The translations under genes were made by a program, and so were the position numbers. Positions 10,856 to 23,261 of a stretch of 64,000 nucleotides of DNA are shown in pieces. This DNA is from Ryuthela nishihirai (Eukaryota; Arthropoda; Arachnida; Araneae; Heptathelidae). Every line of letters starts with the position of its first letter. Position 1 is the stretch's first letter. The notes beneath the pieces are model-generated. The model ran no database searches. It was not told the DNA's origin and worked only from the letters and a program-made list of their open reading frames with translations. The stretch lies in the NCBI GenBank assembly GCA_038380435.1, contig JAWZYU010000025.1, positions 45,640,691 through 45,704,690 of the forward strand, read 5' to 3'.

Positions 10856-11545
10856 CAAATGGACTGGTATCCAGTGTGAAAACAACAGCTGGTCTCCAAC
10901 AATGGATCCTATCTAAAATGCAAGTATCAACAAACTCTTAGAAAAAAAAAAAAACAGGTGAGCCAGCCAGCCAATGAGAGAGATCTCTGAAAGTGGTATA
11001 ATCCATTTTGCCTTCCAACTTAAAATGTAAGAACTTTCAACTGGCAAATATTGCCAATGATGTGGTGAATTATTCTAAAAGTTCCATTAAGACTCAAGAA
11101 TTTTTATGCTGCAAAAAGTATGTTAAAAAATAAGGACTGATTTTGTGAATGATGAAAGTTTTAATTCCTTAGTCAAGGACACTAAACTATGTAGGATGTA
11201 TATTATCCATATTTCTCCTTCTTCAAACCTTAACTACAGTACTTTGTATACTTTACTGAACAACTCTAACTACAATTAGGTTAATAGCATCAAAGGTAAT
11301 GTTATCAGTTTTCAAAATTTTCAGATTCTTGATGGAGATGACTCTTTGCCATGGCCAATATACTCAGGAAATGTGGATCAGCCATCTGAACTACACTGGT
11401 AGTTCAGATGGGAAAAAAATTAAGGAAAACTCAGAAAAATTATAATAAATAAAAAACAATATGAATGATTTTAGTGAAATTTGATGGAAACATGAATTAC
11501 AATGCTAGTTTTAGAATCTAGTATAAAATATTTTATGCCAAACAT
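10856..11545. other. No gene recognised
   Basis: AT-rich sequence with no repeat I could match and no convincing exon. It lies between a SINE-B copy and a Tc1 remnant. Confidence 0.5.
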
Positions 11546-11565
11546 TCTTCGCCATAAAATAATAC

Positions 11566-12245
11566 TTATAGGAACTTGTCCAAAAATGAGGTGTCAGAAT
11601 GCAATGGGCAAAGCTCTTTAAAAGGAGTGTGGTCACCCCTTATAGCAATGCAGACACGACAGCAATGTTCCATGCTGTTTATGATGTTGTGAATCAGCTC
11701 AGTAGGGAGTAACGACCATTGTTCCTTTAAAGCAGTAATAAGCTCCCCCTTTGTTTCAGATGTGGGTTGAGGGCAGTAACACATCTCCCTAGAGCATCCC
11801 ACACATGCTCAATCAGATTTAGGTTGGGAGATCGAGCTGGCCACTCCATATGCATAATGGTCTCCTCTTCAAGGTATTGTTCCACTAGTCGAGCTCTGTG
11901 CAGACAAGAGTTATCGTCTTGTAAGATGAATGTTTCACCTATTGCACCAGCGTAAGGACATACATAAGGGTCCAGGATGTCATCTCTATACCTTTGAACA
12001 TTGAGGTTCCCACTTGTCAACACATAGAGGTCTGTGAGCTCACCTAAGGAAATATCACTCCAAACACACATGCTACCTCCACCATAACTGTCTCTTTGAC
12101 AGATGTTACTAGAATGATAGCATGTACCTCATTCTCTCCATATCAAATAATGTCCGGAATCACTCTGCAAGCAATATCTGGACTCATCTGTGATGAGTAT
12201 GGGCCTCCATTGCTCTTCTGTCCAATTAACATGCATGTATGCACA
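11566..12245 (-). pseudogene. Tc1-like transposase remnant B (DD34E)
   Basis: The minus strand reads 'WTEEQWRPILITDESRY' near 12210, 'YGGGSMCVWSDIS' near 12075, the second aspartate in 'LQDDNSCLHRA' near 11925, and the glutamate in 'LNLIEHVWDALG' near 11815. I count 34 residues between the last two catalytic positions, the classic Tc1 spacing. The N-terminal half is missing where the long SINE-B variant begins. The C-terminal part ends near 11566 after a frameshift. No inverted ends were found. Confidence 0.85.
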
Positions 12246-12261
12246 ATTCAACTGCTCTTTC

Positions 12262-12945
12262 CTGTGGGGGAGACTCAGTTGGTAACATGCCAGGCTCATA
12301 ATCTGCAGTTCTCAGGTTTGGGTTCCAACTGAGCAAGTGTAGAGATTTTTTGCTGCTAAACTCCCCACCCTGCCCACAGTGAATAGGGGTCACTGTTGGA
12401 CTTGAAAAGGCCGCCATCCGTCGGATGGAATGTTAAGCTGTGGTCCAGTGCGTGGGAGACCAACACCCCATGCACATTAAAAAACACACTGGATGGCCTT
12501 GATGGGAGGCTGACACCCTTTTCCCAACAGCTGTCCAGTGGGTCCCCTAACCCAACCATCCACATAACCACGAGAGCTTCAAACTTGGACATTTGTCCCA
12601 AACATCCGATATTTAAGTAGTAAATATCATGTTTTTAAAAAAATAAAAGAGCTTGAATTCACCTCTAAATGCTACCTAACCATATTCTCAATAAATCATT
12701 GGCACAATTCAAAATTTGAAAGTTCCAATATTCCAGATAAGATTGAACTAACAGATTTAGATAACATTATATTAAGGTATATCATTTTGATAGGTATTTT
12801 CTCCACTGCTTCACAAGCTTAAGGTCAATTTTCTATTAGGCCTCAACCAGTACATGAAGGTGGCTTTTAGTGCCATCCATAAGACAGTACTGTCGTGTAT
12901 AGTGGAACGTCAGATAGCATCATTCAATCATACTCAAGCTCACTC
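12262..12945 (+). mobile_element. Long SINE-B variant, copy 2
   Basis: The tRNA-like head starts near 12262 (GACTCAGTTGGTAACATGCC, then GGTTTGGGTTCCAAC). The shared SINE-B body follows to about 12560, and then comes the alternative 3' half ending near 12945. The 3' half matches the reverse complement of 2034-2470 over its length, including ATGGTTAGGTAGCATT and GTATGATTGAATGATG. Confidence 0.8.
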
Positions 12946-12993
12946 CTGTGATGTAATGAGAGGGGTATAAAAATTACTGGCCTCCTAATGTAG

Positions 12994-13287
12994 ACTTTGG
13001 GTTGGGTTGTTTTACCTCTGAGCAGCACTTTTTTGCACACCATAGGCTAAATGGCCAGGCCACAAGGATCCCGAAGGCTCAGAGAAGGTTGGGGGAGGGG
13101 ACCAACTGGAACAACTGTTGGGAGACAGATGGTAGCTTCCCATCAAGGCCATCCAGCATGTTATTTAACGTGCACAGGGTATGGTTCTCCTGCACATGGG
13201 GCCACGGCTCAATGTCCCATCCGACGGACGGCGGCCTTTCCAAGCCCGTCGGTGTCCCCTACTGACCGTGGGTAGGGCGGGAAGTTC
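12994..13287 (-). mobile_element. SINE-B copy, tRNA head missing
   Basis: TTGGGTTGTTTTACCTCTGA to CTACTGACCGTGGGTAGGGC matches the 3' three quarters of SINE-B. The head part is lost at 13287. It lies about 50 bp from the long variant. Confidence 0.85.
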
Positions 13288-13289
13288 TT

Positions 13290-15248
13290 AGTGCAGACCT
13301 CTCTCATGAAGCCTTCTACACACAATAGAAACTATACAACCCTCCCAGTAGCTGCTGCAAGAGAGGATCGTAGCTGAGAGGGAGAAGACATCCTGCTCAT
13401 TCATGCTGTTAATCACAGATATCAGTTTTGTAAGTGGTCGTAACTCTAGTCCTTCCTCTGCTAAACCTTCAAGACACGTAACTCATGCTAAAAAATTGAT
13501 TCCACAGTCTATGAACTACAGGACACATTCAGTCATTGTGCCACGTCAGACTGACTTTGGCTAGCTTCGGCCAGCCATAGCTCTCCATGCAGTTCATTTA
13601 GCAAAAAATGTCTCAAGGTCATTTCTCAAAATGGATATTTCGAATTTCTTTACTCACATTTACAACACAAAATAATGATCCACTCCAAAACACCCATTTT
13701 TATGCTGCTATCTTATTGTGAAAATTGACGCAACCTAGACTAATTTACATACGATATGCTCACTTGGCATTACTTTACTGGTTACATGAACACGTTTGGT
13801 GAGGATTGCACAATTTTTTGGGGAATTATCGTGATTTTTCTCATTTTTCCTTAATTTATGGAAACCAGTGTAGTTCAAGTGGTTTTCAATTACCCTGGGT
13901 TTGCACTGTTTGAAGCCAAGTTACCTGTTAACCAAGTTTTGCTTAATAGCTGTTTACTAAGTTAGTACTACCTACCACTACAAGAAAATTATTTGATGCA
14001 AAAATCCTGCCTCTATCAGTTGTGAAGTTACAAGTAGATATGCTCACTAATTAGCAATATTCTGTCTGTTTACACATCCTGAAAGTACCCTGAAGAAAAA
14101 TGCCTACATGCAGTTTTTATTTTGGCTTGCGTTAATGCAAATTTGGTGGTAAAATATTAGTGAAATTGTTAGTGATTCCAATGTTTAACATCATGGGAAG
14201 ACATTAAGCTATTCATCATATCAGTAATATTTCCATCCTGTACCACATAAACTTGGCTTGAATTATCACACTGATGTCAAAGTTGTAGCAGGAGAATGGT
14301 CAGTAATATAACATTTTGGAACTTGTTAATGATAGCAAAAAGGAAAGCTGCTGAAAAATCCAGTTCTTTTCTTTCATTATTATTTTTTTTATTCTAAAGA
14401 CACATTTTCTGTCATTGTCCACAACCCCTGTTCTCACCAGAAATTGTTTATGGCATAGGAACTTGATGTCAGGGAAGTAATCTCTAAGTTCAATGTCAAT
14501 ATCAAATATAAAAACCATAATAATATACTTCACCTTTCTAATGATAGGTTCATTGGAATTAAAAAATAATAATAAATTATCTCTCAAGCACAGATGCTTG
14601 AGATAATTTTTCTTCCTATTCATGGGTGGTTATTTTTCTAATCCTAATCTGTGGTGTATTAGACTGATGCTCCTGTCAGAACAAAAAGATCTAACAGCAG
14701 CTGTCAGGTTACTACACCATAGAGATCTGTGAGGAAGGCAAGACCTCAGCAGAAAAACAACACAAAAGAAATATCCAGACAAGCATGCTAATCACTCAGT
14801 CACCAGGAAGGTCATTGGAATAAACACTACTACAAATTAATAATGATACAACACTGTTCTTGTGATCATGGCATATCACACCCTTTTTCCTATATTACTG
14901 CATCATCCTAATGTGTCTTTTCATCTTTAATTCATCTAATGCAATTATGGTTATCAGATACTAATTTTGACATTTAAATAGATATATTCTGATTATGTCA
15001 TAAAAAAATCACCTCCCAGAAGCCAACTTATGACATTACTCTTACTGCTAGAAAACAAGAATTTTGAATGAAATAAATAAAAAAATCACACATTCAAAAA
15101 GTAATCCTTTAATTTTATGCTGCTTTAATCAGCAATTAGTTAACATCAGCAACCTCTAATATAGATACAAAGTGTTTTTTATAAAACACACATGAAAACA
15201 GGCACTTTTCAAACACGTTAATAAAAAACAAAAACTACCATATCATAC
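13290..15248. other. No gene recognised; downstream intron of the RNFT-like gene
   Basis: Mostly AT-rich sequence. The open frame at 14623-14300 (minus) has no resemblance I recognise and is rich in A/T codons. A decayed SINE-A lies at 14693-14813. No RING-type Cys/His pattern was found on the minus strand here. Confidence 0.5.
14693..14813 (-). mobile_element. SINE-A copy, decayed and internally deleted
   Basis: AGGCAAGACCTCAGCAGAAAAAC and AAGCATGCTAATCACTCAGTC correspond to the middle and head of SINE-A, with the B-box part deleted between them. Confidence 0.6.
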
Positions 15249-15398
15249 CTTTGAAAATAGGTACGCTGCAGAAAGGATTACTCCAAATACCTTACTGGGC
15301 CCACTGTAAGACTCGGAAAAAAAATACAACCAGTGCTGCATAGGTGCCACACTGCGATATAACTGAGATGTTCTTTCAATAAAGAGGTAATGCTTGCC
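15249..15398 (-). CDS. RNFT1: RNFT1/2-like gene, internal exon (membrane domain)
   Basis: This 150-bp exon has an AG acceptor at 15400-15399 and a GTATG donor at 15248-15244, and it is open in phase 0 for 50 codons. It reads 'GKHYLFIERTSQLYRSVAPM' and ends 'GVILSAAYLFSK'. The stretch before the last transmembrane segment of RNFT1/RNFT2 (a lipid-facing loop followed by a helix, just ahead of the RING finger) has the same pattern: KG-x-x-YL-x-IE-x-x-SQL-x-R-x-x-x-P. The previous exon ends in a complete Lys codon, so the join is in frame. These proteins sit in the ER membrane and act as ubiquitin ligases in ER-associated degradation (established for vertebrate RNFT1). The RING exons were not found downstream. 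The choice between RNFT1 and RNFT2 is open. Confidence 0.82.
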
Positions 15399-15659
15399 CT
15401 GAAATTCATTAATTGTATATAGTAACTGAAACAAGCTTCCTCAAAACAATTACCAATTATAAGAAATAAACAATATTATTTTATTTTAATATTTCTCCTT
15501 TGAAATAAATTTTCAAGGAAACAGAATTCAGAGGGGAAAAAAATTGATCAAACAGAATTTGTATAACGCTTTAGCAAATATCATAGAAAGCATCTGCTGA
15601 CTGCAGAGTTTCAAAAGTTTTCTTTTATTCTTTCCTTCCTTTAAGAGAGTTACATAATA

Positions 15660-16900
15660 TAGATTGGCCCAAAAGTAACATTGCCTAGGAATTTGTATAA
15701 ACTAGTCCCCATAGGATTCTGAATGATGACTAAAATAACCTTTTTACTACAATAATGTTGTTACTGAAATAATGTCTGTTCTCTCCCATGTAAATGATAT
15801 TGCAAATTTAATACAAGAGATAGTGCAATTGGTATTTGTGCAGAAAAGATAAGGTTTCACAATGATCTTTTGTCCTGGAATTCAATAAATATTCAAAAAG
15901 CTATCAACTGATCATAAAATGTGGAAAAAGCTATTAATCATTTTAAACAAACAGAAAGCATGCATGACTGTCCTTGTAGAAGAGGACTGAAAAAGGTCAA
16001 CAGTAACAGTGTAGGATCACCTTTGTAACAGTCCAGAAAAGTAAACAATTGAGGCTGTTTCGGAAGACAGGTATAATCAGAATATCAGTCCAGTGAATTC
16101 TGGATAACAGCCATTTCCATCCTTGCAATGGGTAGCTTCTTCAGGAATTGCATGGTGATGATATCAACAGTCAAAACGAATTATGTTAATGGTTCTATAC
16201 CAGATAATGCAATAAATGATATTGTGTTTAGTTATAGTCAAAAGGTGAGTGGTAATGTTAACCATAATTCATCCAACTGGGCATATGAAAACACATTGTG
16301 GAATAAGGCATGTCCAAAATGTTCCACATTATGATAGGAGTAGCAATACAGAGAGATCAAGTAACAAGTCCTTACTTTTTAATATCAATGTGGCTAGTAA
16401 AATGTACTTATAAATGCTACAGACCTTCTTAGTACCTATGCTGGACAATGTATCACTGGCACAATTGCAAAAATATATATTACAACAGGACAGTGAGCCC
16501 ATCATTTTTCACCATTGCTTATGGCTTTTTAAATGAACTTCATGTGGATTGGAAGATCCCATTGAATGGCCACTCGTCACCACACCTCATGTCACCTGAC
16601 TTCTTCCTGTGGAAGTATCTGAAATGGTCATCTACAAGCAATGATCAAGGAACATTGACAAATTAAAGCAGCGATAAGAATGGAACATTCTAAAATCAGT
16701 TCAATGTCTTGAAGTCCAGGTATCATGTCTTCAAATAAAAAAAAAATTGTATTTGAGGAAGTTAATTCCAAACAATTCAACATTTATTATGATTTTACCT
16801 TGTATTAATTAAAATCAGTATGTAACTACCATTTATTATGTTTTATCCTTGTATTTAATTACAAACACTTTGGGTAACAACTTTTAGGACATTCTTAAAA
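15660..16900 (+). pseudogene. Heavily decayed mariner-type transposon remnant
   Basis: At 16480-16640 the plus strand gives 'FLNELHVDWKIPLNG' and 'LMSPDFFLWKYLK', which fit the end of a mariner-type catalytic core (the third acidic residue ahead of FFLW). Upstream, 15980-16100 can be read as a remnant of the DNA-binding part. TTGGCCCAAAAGTAACA at 15663 and the complement near 16895 may be remains of the inverted ends. No open frame spans it. The limits are approximate. Confidence 0.5.
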
Positions 16901-17585
16901 TAAACTTGTGTGAAAGGTCAAATAAGTATATTACTTCTAAATGACAATAATAATAGGGATGTTAATAAATCTGCATAAGAATGAAATACAAAAAGTCTTT
17001 ATATATTTATAAACAGTAGAAAAAAAGTCATTATAACTTCCTTTGGAACAGTTAGATAAATAAAATTTACATATTAGCACACCTCAATCATAGAAAAGTG
17101 TTACTTCTTACAAAAAAAAAGATGTAAAAGAAACAATTTAATATTTAAATAATAAACTATAATCATATGTGGATAAACATTAAGATCCATCATCACATTA
17201 ATAATATAAAACTCACACTAAGTTATAACCAGTATGAGCTGAAGCTGGCCCAGTCCAGCTTGCATGAACTGTTTGTTAATTTTTCTTTTTTGGAATTTGC
17301 AAGTCAAGTGTTAAATGCGTTTTCATAAATTTCATATTTTTACGCATTACTCATTATTTTATGTAATGTGTATAATATGTTGCCCGATTTGTGTTCATTA
17401 TTCAAACCTGACCAGTTCTTGGCATGAGTTGCACTAAGAATTTGGAAAATAGGAGAAAACAAACTAAAAAGACTTCTAAATTTATAAACTATGAAGTAAA
17501 TAATTTGGTTAATATGATGTAACTTTAAAAACTCCCATCAACAATACTAAGAGCAAAAAAAATTCCAAATCAGAGTTGCAATTAG
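16900..17585. other. AT-rich intron sequence, nothing recognised
   Basis: No exon, RNA gene or matched repeat was seen. Confidence 0.5.
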
Positions 17586-20377
17586 TAGTATCATCATCAT
17601 TCTCAAGCATCCAGGGGCTATGGAGGTCCAACCAGATTGCACAATTTAGCTCTCCAAGCATATCTGTCCTGAGCTATATATGCTGCATCTCTCCACTGCA
17701 TCATAGGTCTCCCCCTCTTTCTGAGACCTTTAGACACACTGTTCATAACCCTATTCGCTAATCTATAATTATCCATACGAGCAACATGGCCAAACTAACA
17801 GACTCTCTCTCTGCACAATATACTGCTCAGAGGAGGTTGTAGACTCCTTTGCCTAACTTGTTCATTACTTACAAAGTTGAACCACCTACTACCCAAGATA
17901 CTATGTAAGCATCTAGAATCAAAAGCATCAAGTTTCCTGTTATCTTATTTACAAAGTATCCAAGTTTCACTACCATAACTAACCCTAGAAAGAACCAAAC
18001 TATTATATGATCTAATTTTAGTCTGTAGGTGTATACGCCTATTTCTCCATATTCCCCATACATCCCTAAAAGTCCAAGAGGCAATCCCTATTCGCCTCTT
18101 AATCTCATGCCGCACATCACCAGTATCTCTTACATAACTCCCAAGATAATTAAACTGAGACACTTGCTCAAGGGGGGAAACAATTCAAAGTGACTGAAGC
18201 GCCAACTGCCTGACCAATTTTCATCACTTTAGTTTTATCTCTGTTTATTATCAAACCAACTCTATTACCAGTCTCATCAACATCATCAGCCAACAAGACC
18301 AAATCATCAGCATAATCTAAATCAGAAATTTTGAAAATTCTAGAACATTTAAGGCCAAAATCTTTCCCTTGCAAAGAATTTCACATAACATAATCAATAA
18401 CCAAACTAAAGAGGAAAGGGGACAAAATGCACCCTTGTCGAACATCAGAAGTAATGCTAAACCAATTGCTACAAGCCTTACCAACTCTCACACACGACAG
18501 TGTTATTATAGAGAGCTTTCATTATGTTAACTAACTTGTCTGGTATACCATATGATCTTACAATCAACCACAAATTATGTCGATCAACAGAGTCGAAAGC
18601 CTTTTTGAAATCAACAAAGCTAGCAACGAAAGGTTTCCGAAACTCTAAACATTTCTCAAGAATCTGCCTGAGTGAAAATATCTGATCTACATATCCCCTA
18701 CCACTTCTGAATCCACATTGCTCATCACACAATTGACTATCATAAAAAATTAAAAAAAAATACCCCCTCAAGCAGCTGCTTGCCACAAAGGTCTGACAGG
18801 AGTCTGTCAGTTTATATGCCATAGGAGAAGGTCTGAGAGGATAGCAGGACCTCAGCAGAAAAACAACATAAGCATCCATGCCTTATCCGGGGCTCGAACC
18901 CAGTTCCCTTAGATCAATAGCAAGTGCGCTAATCCTTGGCCACAGGATGGCTACAGATTCTTAATTCCATTAAGTACAATCATGCAAAGAACTTTACCTG
19001 AAACAGAAAGCAGGCTGATACCCCTATAGTTATCACATGAACTGCAATCACCTTTTTTAAAAATATGGATAATGATAGCTCTGGTAACATCCTTAGGAAC
19101 AATGCCTTTATCATAAAAGATATCAAAATTTCAGTCATCCATATGGTAACCGAAACATTCCAAGCTCTAAGCATTGTAATTTCATCTACCCTTGTAGATT
19201 TATGTGGTTTAAGTTTAGAAATAGCCAAAATAACTTCAGGGATAGGACTTACAAGGATAACTTATAGGACCAACATTAAAGCCAGTAATGCATCTATTAT
19301 CATTACAAACAATGGGAGTAGAAGTAACCAAATTGTTTATAACATCACTGAAATACTCACCTAGCCATGACAGAATCCTCACCTTTTTATAACCTTACCT
19401 TGTTTATCCTTCAATCCCTGTATACCTGTTCATTTTTACCCACACAAAACATTAACTATCTGGTACAGCTCTCTGCTGTTGTGCCGTATAACTGCTTCCT
19501 CGGCTTTGTCAGCCAGGCCATCCAGCCAAAGATTCTTATCAGCAGCTAACGGATCCTTTACACATTTATTCAGCTCTCTGTAATGCTTTCTATTAGGACT
19601 AATAGGGTATTGAATACAGGCTTCATAATTAAAGGTAAATTTTTTAACCTCAGCACAACATTTCTTAAGTTTAAGTAGCAAGACACTTTTAACTAGGTAA
19701 TGGTCAGATCCAATTTCAGTTCCCCTATATGACCTGGTATTCCTAACAGAACTAGCCCATTTGCTGTTAATTAATATATAATCAATCATATTTTTATGCA
19801 GCCCATCTGGTGAAACCCACTTGTACTTATGTATGTTGCAGTGTTTGTAATAAGTGTTAGTTATTCTGAAACCATTGAGTTTACTTACCTTTAGGAGATG
19901 TTGCCCATTGCCATTGCAGCTACCAATACCAAAAGGGCCTATCACCCATCTCCAAAGGTCAGAGTCAGTATCAACTTTGGCATTGAAGTCACCTAGAACA
20001 AGGGTTTTGATAGAATTCAAAATATCCTGCAGTTGTCTGTAAAACCTATCCTTCTCCTCCTCATCGGCATCCTCAATGGGGGCATAACAGCAGATAACAA
20101 TAAAGTCTTTAATGCTTGTCTGAAATTTTGCTGTAAGAAACCTTTTATTAAAGCATTCATATCCTAGAAGAACATCACTGGCATGTCTTCTGAGAAGCAG
20201 ACTTATGCCTTGGTGATGCTTATTATTGTCCCTCCCTGAAAAGAGAAATTCAAGATTATTTTTAAGAATCTGACCTTTACAATGTCCATCTGGTCTCTTG
20301 CAAGCCGAGAATATCTAAATTATAACGGTGGAATTCTTGTGTGAGGGCATCAAGAGAATAAGCTCTGTGCAGAGCTG
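17586..20377 (-). pseudogene. RTE-clade LINE, copy 2
   Basis: The low-coordinate end has ATCATCATCATT next to the LINE 3' end, the short-repeat tail typical of RTE elements. Reading on the minus strand from 20377 gives the endonuclease ('LVLGDFNAKVDTDSD' near 20000, 'GSDHYLVK' near 19705), the linker, and a reverse transcriptase with an intact 'DLDYADDLVLLAD' box near 18310. The C-terminal part contains 'SYGSETWILCK' near 17970. A SINE-A copy interrupts it at 18737-18953. Many stops and frameshifts are present, and the 5' leader is missing. It lies in the same orientation as the host gene. Confidence 0.88.
18737..18953 (-). mobile_element. SINE-A copy inside RTE copy 2
   Basis: The tRNA-like head at the right shows the A-box complement (CCTTGGCCAC) and the B-box complement (GGGGCTCGAACCC). 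The body and the CAGCTGCTTGAGGGGG-type 3' end with an A/T-rich tail lie at the left. The flanking LINE sequence resumes at AGATTCTTAATT. No clear target duplication was found. Confidence 0.88.
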
Positions 20378-21034
20378 AAAAGCTTAAGCTTTTGAATATA
20401 ATTTGCAGTGGAAGACTATTTCTCTTTAATCAAATTTGGTAACAATTAATGTGTGTGGAAAACCTGTAGATCAGTGGAATGCAGAGTATTATGTTAAAAG
20501 CTGGTTAAAGAAATCATTATTTGGCTGCAGATACGTATGATCAAAAATACCAAGTTAGCTCATACTCAGAAAATCAAATGAGAGAATGGAAATATATTTT
20601 ATCTAGTGTTCTTGATTTCTTTAAGTTTATTTCTAGCTAAAATATTAATGTATAAAATAAAAAATTTATATAAATAAATATTCCCATTTTTTACAATTGC
20701 TAAGATATTTTTTCCCTTTACAAACCTGACTGCAGCACATATTCAGATCCTGCAAGCCAAATCTTAAAAATTTCTCATACCATCATTGGTTATAACTGAT
20801 ACTACTTAGAATTAGTTGTAGATCACATGGTATTGTGTGCAATTCATGCTATATCATGTGAATTATATGAAGTCTTGAAGAATGTGATTTCAAATTCATG
20901 ATGTCATATTCATATTGCATCATATGATTGTTGTCAATTACATGTACTATGTCATCTCTTGATTCATGTTTCCTGGTATCAGAGCATAATCATGTATCAG
21001 TTATTGCAGATATGTTGAATGATTGAAATACATT
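20378..21034. other. AT-rich intron sequence, nothing recognised
   Basis: No exon or repeat was matched. It holds several loose variants of TCATGT/ATTCATG without a clear unit. Confidence 0.5.
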
Positions 21035-21427
21035 TAGTTGGGTTGTTTTACCTCTGAGCAGCACTTTTTTTGCACACAATGGGCTAAATGGCCAGGTTAC
21101 AAGGACCTCGAAGGCTCAGAGGTTTTGGGAGGTTTTGGGAGAACAACAGCTGTTCCAGCGGCTGTTGCCAACAGCTGTTGGGAGACAGACAGTAGCCTCC
21201 CGTCAAGGCCATCCAGCATGTTTGTTAAAGTGCACAGGGTGTGCACTTTAAATACTCCCATACATGGGGCCATGGCCTAACGTCCCATCTGACAGATGGT
21301 AGCCTTTCTAAGCCCATACTGACCGTGGGCAGGGCAGGGATTTTTGTGGAGATAAATCTCAATGCAGACCTGGGAACTGCAGATTACGAGCCTGGCGTGC
21401 TAAATACTGAGTCACCCCCCCCCCCCC
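21035..21427 (-). mobile_element. SINE-B copy
   Basis: TTGGGTTGTTTTACCTCTGA at the left is the 3' end. The right end has a tRNA-like head followed by a run of 14 C (the complement of the 5' G run). GTTTTGGGAG is duplicated inside. Confidence 0.85.
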
Positions 21428-21912
21428 CAAAATACATTTCGTAAGGTAACAAAATAAATTTAATCTGCTGAAACTGTTGTAGAATAATTTTTCAAGGTAC
21501 ATATGCATAAAGAATATTGGTATCGCAACAGTTTGTCCTATTCAGATATTTCATTAAATCTTCTGTATATTTTAATCTAAATATTACTTCTTGGTGTCAT
21601 TTCAATGTATACTAATGTCCATAAGTTAAGCATAATTCACAAATTGTTCAATATCTCACACGACTGAAATGATTAACATTACATTTTGTGTATCATTGAA
21701 ACAGAATATAATGCAAGGTCATACACCTCCCAAAAATCACCTGACTGGAAAAATTCACATACATGACTCAAAAAGCAAATCTGGGATGCTATAAAAGCAT
21801 GCTCTGATTCTGTGTTACTAATTTCCTATTGAGCAAGCATTGTGTTCATGCTGATAGAGCATTTTCTAACATTATGAACTAGAGACATCATATGGATGCT
21901 TTTACATGTAGT
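21428..21912. other. Spacer between SINE-B copies, nothing recognised
   Basis: AT-rich. No exon or repeat was matched. Confidence 0.45.
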
Positions 21913-22282
21913 AGTTGGGTTGTTTTACCTCTGAGCGGCACTTTTTTGCACACCATGGGCTAAATGGCCAGGCCACATGGACCCCGAAGGCTCAGAGAAG
22001 GTTGGGGGAGGGGACCCACTGGAACAGCTGTTGGGAGACAGATGGTAGCCTCCCATCAAGGCCATCCAGCGTGTTCTTTAACGTGCACAGGATATGGCTC
22101 TCCCGCACACGGGGCCACGGCTTAACGTCCCATCCGACGGACGGCGGCCTTCCCAAGCCCATCGGTGTCCCCTACTGACCGTGGGCAGGGCGGGGAATTT
22201 TGCGGAGATAAATCTCAACGCTGATCCAGCTGGGACTCGAACCTGGGAACTACAGATTACGAGCCTGGCGCGCTACCGACTG
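21913..22282 (-). mobile_element. SINE-B copy, near complete
   Basis: This is one of the least changed copies: ACCTCTGAGCGGCACTTTTT, the central CATCCGACGGACGGCGGCC, and the B-box complement GGGACTCGAACCTGGGAAC are all clear. It breaks off in the A box at 22282, where Tc1-related sequence follows. Confidence 0.9.
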
Positions 22283-22389
22283 GTAGAGTAGTGCACAGCC
22301 AATCACAGAGATGTGACTATGGCTTAAATGATCCCATCAGTGCTCTCATCTTGGAGATGGTTTCAAACACACTGGAGATGTTTGCCATA

Positions 22390-23165
22390 GATGAGTTTAG
22401 GTTGTTCAAGAGTTACAGCAGTGCAGGATGACTACTATATTGCATTAATAGACCAATGTCAGTCAGGAAACTCTCTATGGAGCTTTCTGCAGCCATTGGG
22501 AAGAGTTTCAAGGCAAACTGTTTACAGAAGGTTCTGCAAGAGAGGGCTCTATGGCAGCCAACTGATTATAGGGATTGTGGGAAATACAAACTGATGGTTT
22601 GTATTTTCCACAATCCCTATAACAGGAGAGCACAACTAATACAATGCAGACAATGACTGAACCCCAGACCAATGGATGTACATGCTTGTTAATGATGAAT
22701 CATTATTCAGTCTTTAGACATTCTCAAATCAACCACCATGGTGGTTTGATGGTTTTATGTCAAATGAACACACACCACTCCTTATTTTTCCCAGAAGCAC
22801 TCTGACTGGATGGATGGTATAAGGACAATATTCTTTAACCCTATGTGAGGCTTTTGATGGGTGCTGTTTGCTCTCCTCCTCCCCTTTTATTTTGATGGAT
22901 AGTAATGCCCACCCTCATAGGTCTAAAGCAGTCTACTAAGTTCTCAAAAGTGAGGATTTCAGTGCATAGAGTGACTAGCCTATTCTTTGAACCTAAACTC
23001 TTCAGAGCACCTGAAGGGTATGCTTGGTACACATATTGGAAGTCATCACCCTCCAAGAATCCTCCATGAGCTCAGATCTACTCTCCAGGAAGAATCGGAT
23101 GTACTACCACTAGACCTCATGACAAGTCTGATACAACAATATAAGAAGTTGCTGTGATACTTGTG
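22390..23165 (+). pseudogene. Tc1-like transposase remnant C
   Basis: Plus-strand frames give the DNA-binding part ('GRVSRQTVYRRF' near 22497), 'NDESLFSL' near 22695 for the first catalytic aspartate, 'STLTGWM' near 22797, 'FILMDSNAHPHRS' near 22888 for the second, and 'ELRSTLQEESDVLPLDLM' near 23070 for the C-terminus. Every piece is in a different frame, so the copy is old. A 25-bp palindrome sits in its first third. It ends near RTE copy 3. Confidence 0.75.
22567..22621. repeat. 25-bp palindrome with 5-nt loop
   Basis: The arms TATAGGGATTGTGGGAAATA-CAAAC and their complement differ at one base and are separated by TGATG. The palindrome interrupts Tc1 remnant C, so it arose after that element decayed or during its decay. 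Confidence 0.88.
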
Positions 23166-23261
23166 TAGCAGTTTCGAGTCTCCATGCTCTCTGCTCTGCT
23201 GAAACATGCCCCTTAGCTATAGATACTCTATAGTCCTATATATCCTTAGCTATAGATACTC

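Noticed and set aside
14300..14623. Protein-coding exon of 107 codons (minus)
   Set aside because: Composition is that of AT-rich noncoding DNA. No splice borders or family motifs were seen, and it does not fit the RNFT order.
1..15248. RING-finger exons of the RNFT-like gene
   Set aside because: I looked on the minus strand for a Cys/His pattern with splice borders and found none. They are probably outside the window.
21913..22282. SINE-B mobilised by the RTE LINE through the shared TAGCCCATGG
   Set aside because: The 10 shared bases are not at the SINE 3' end, so the match is probably accidental.
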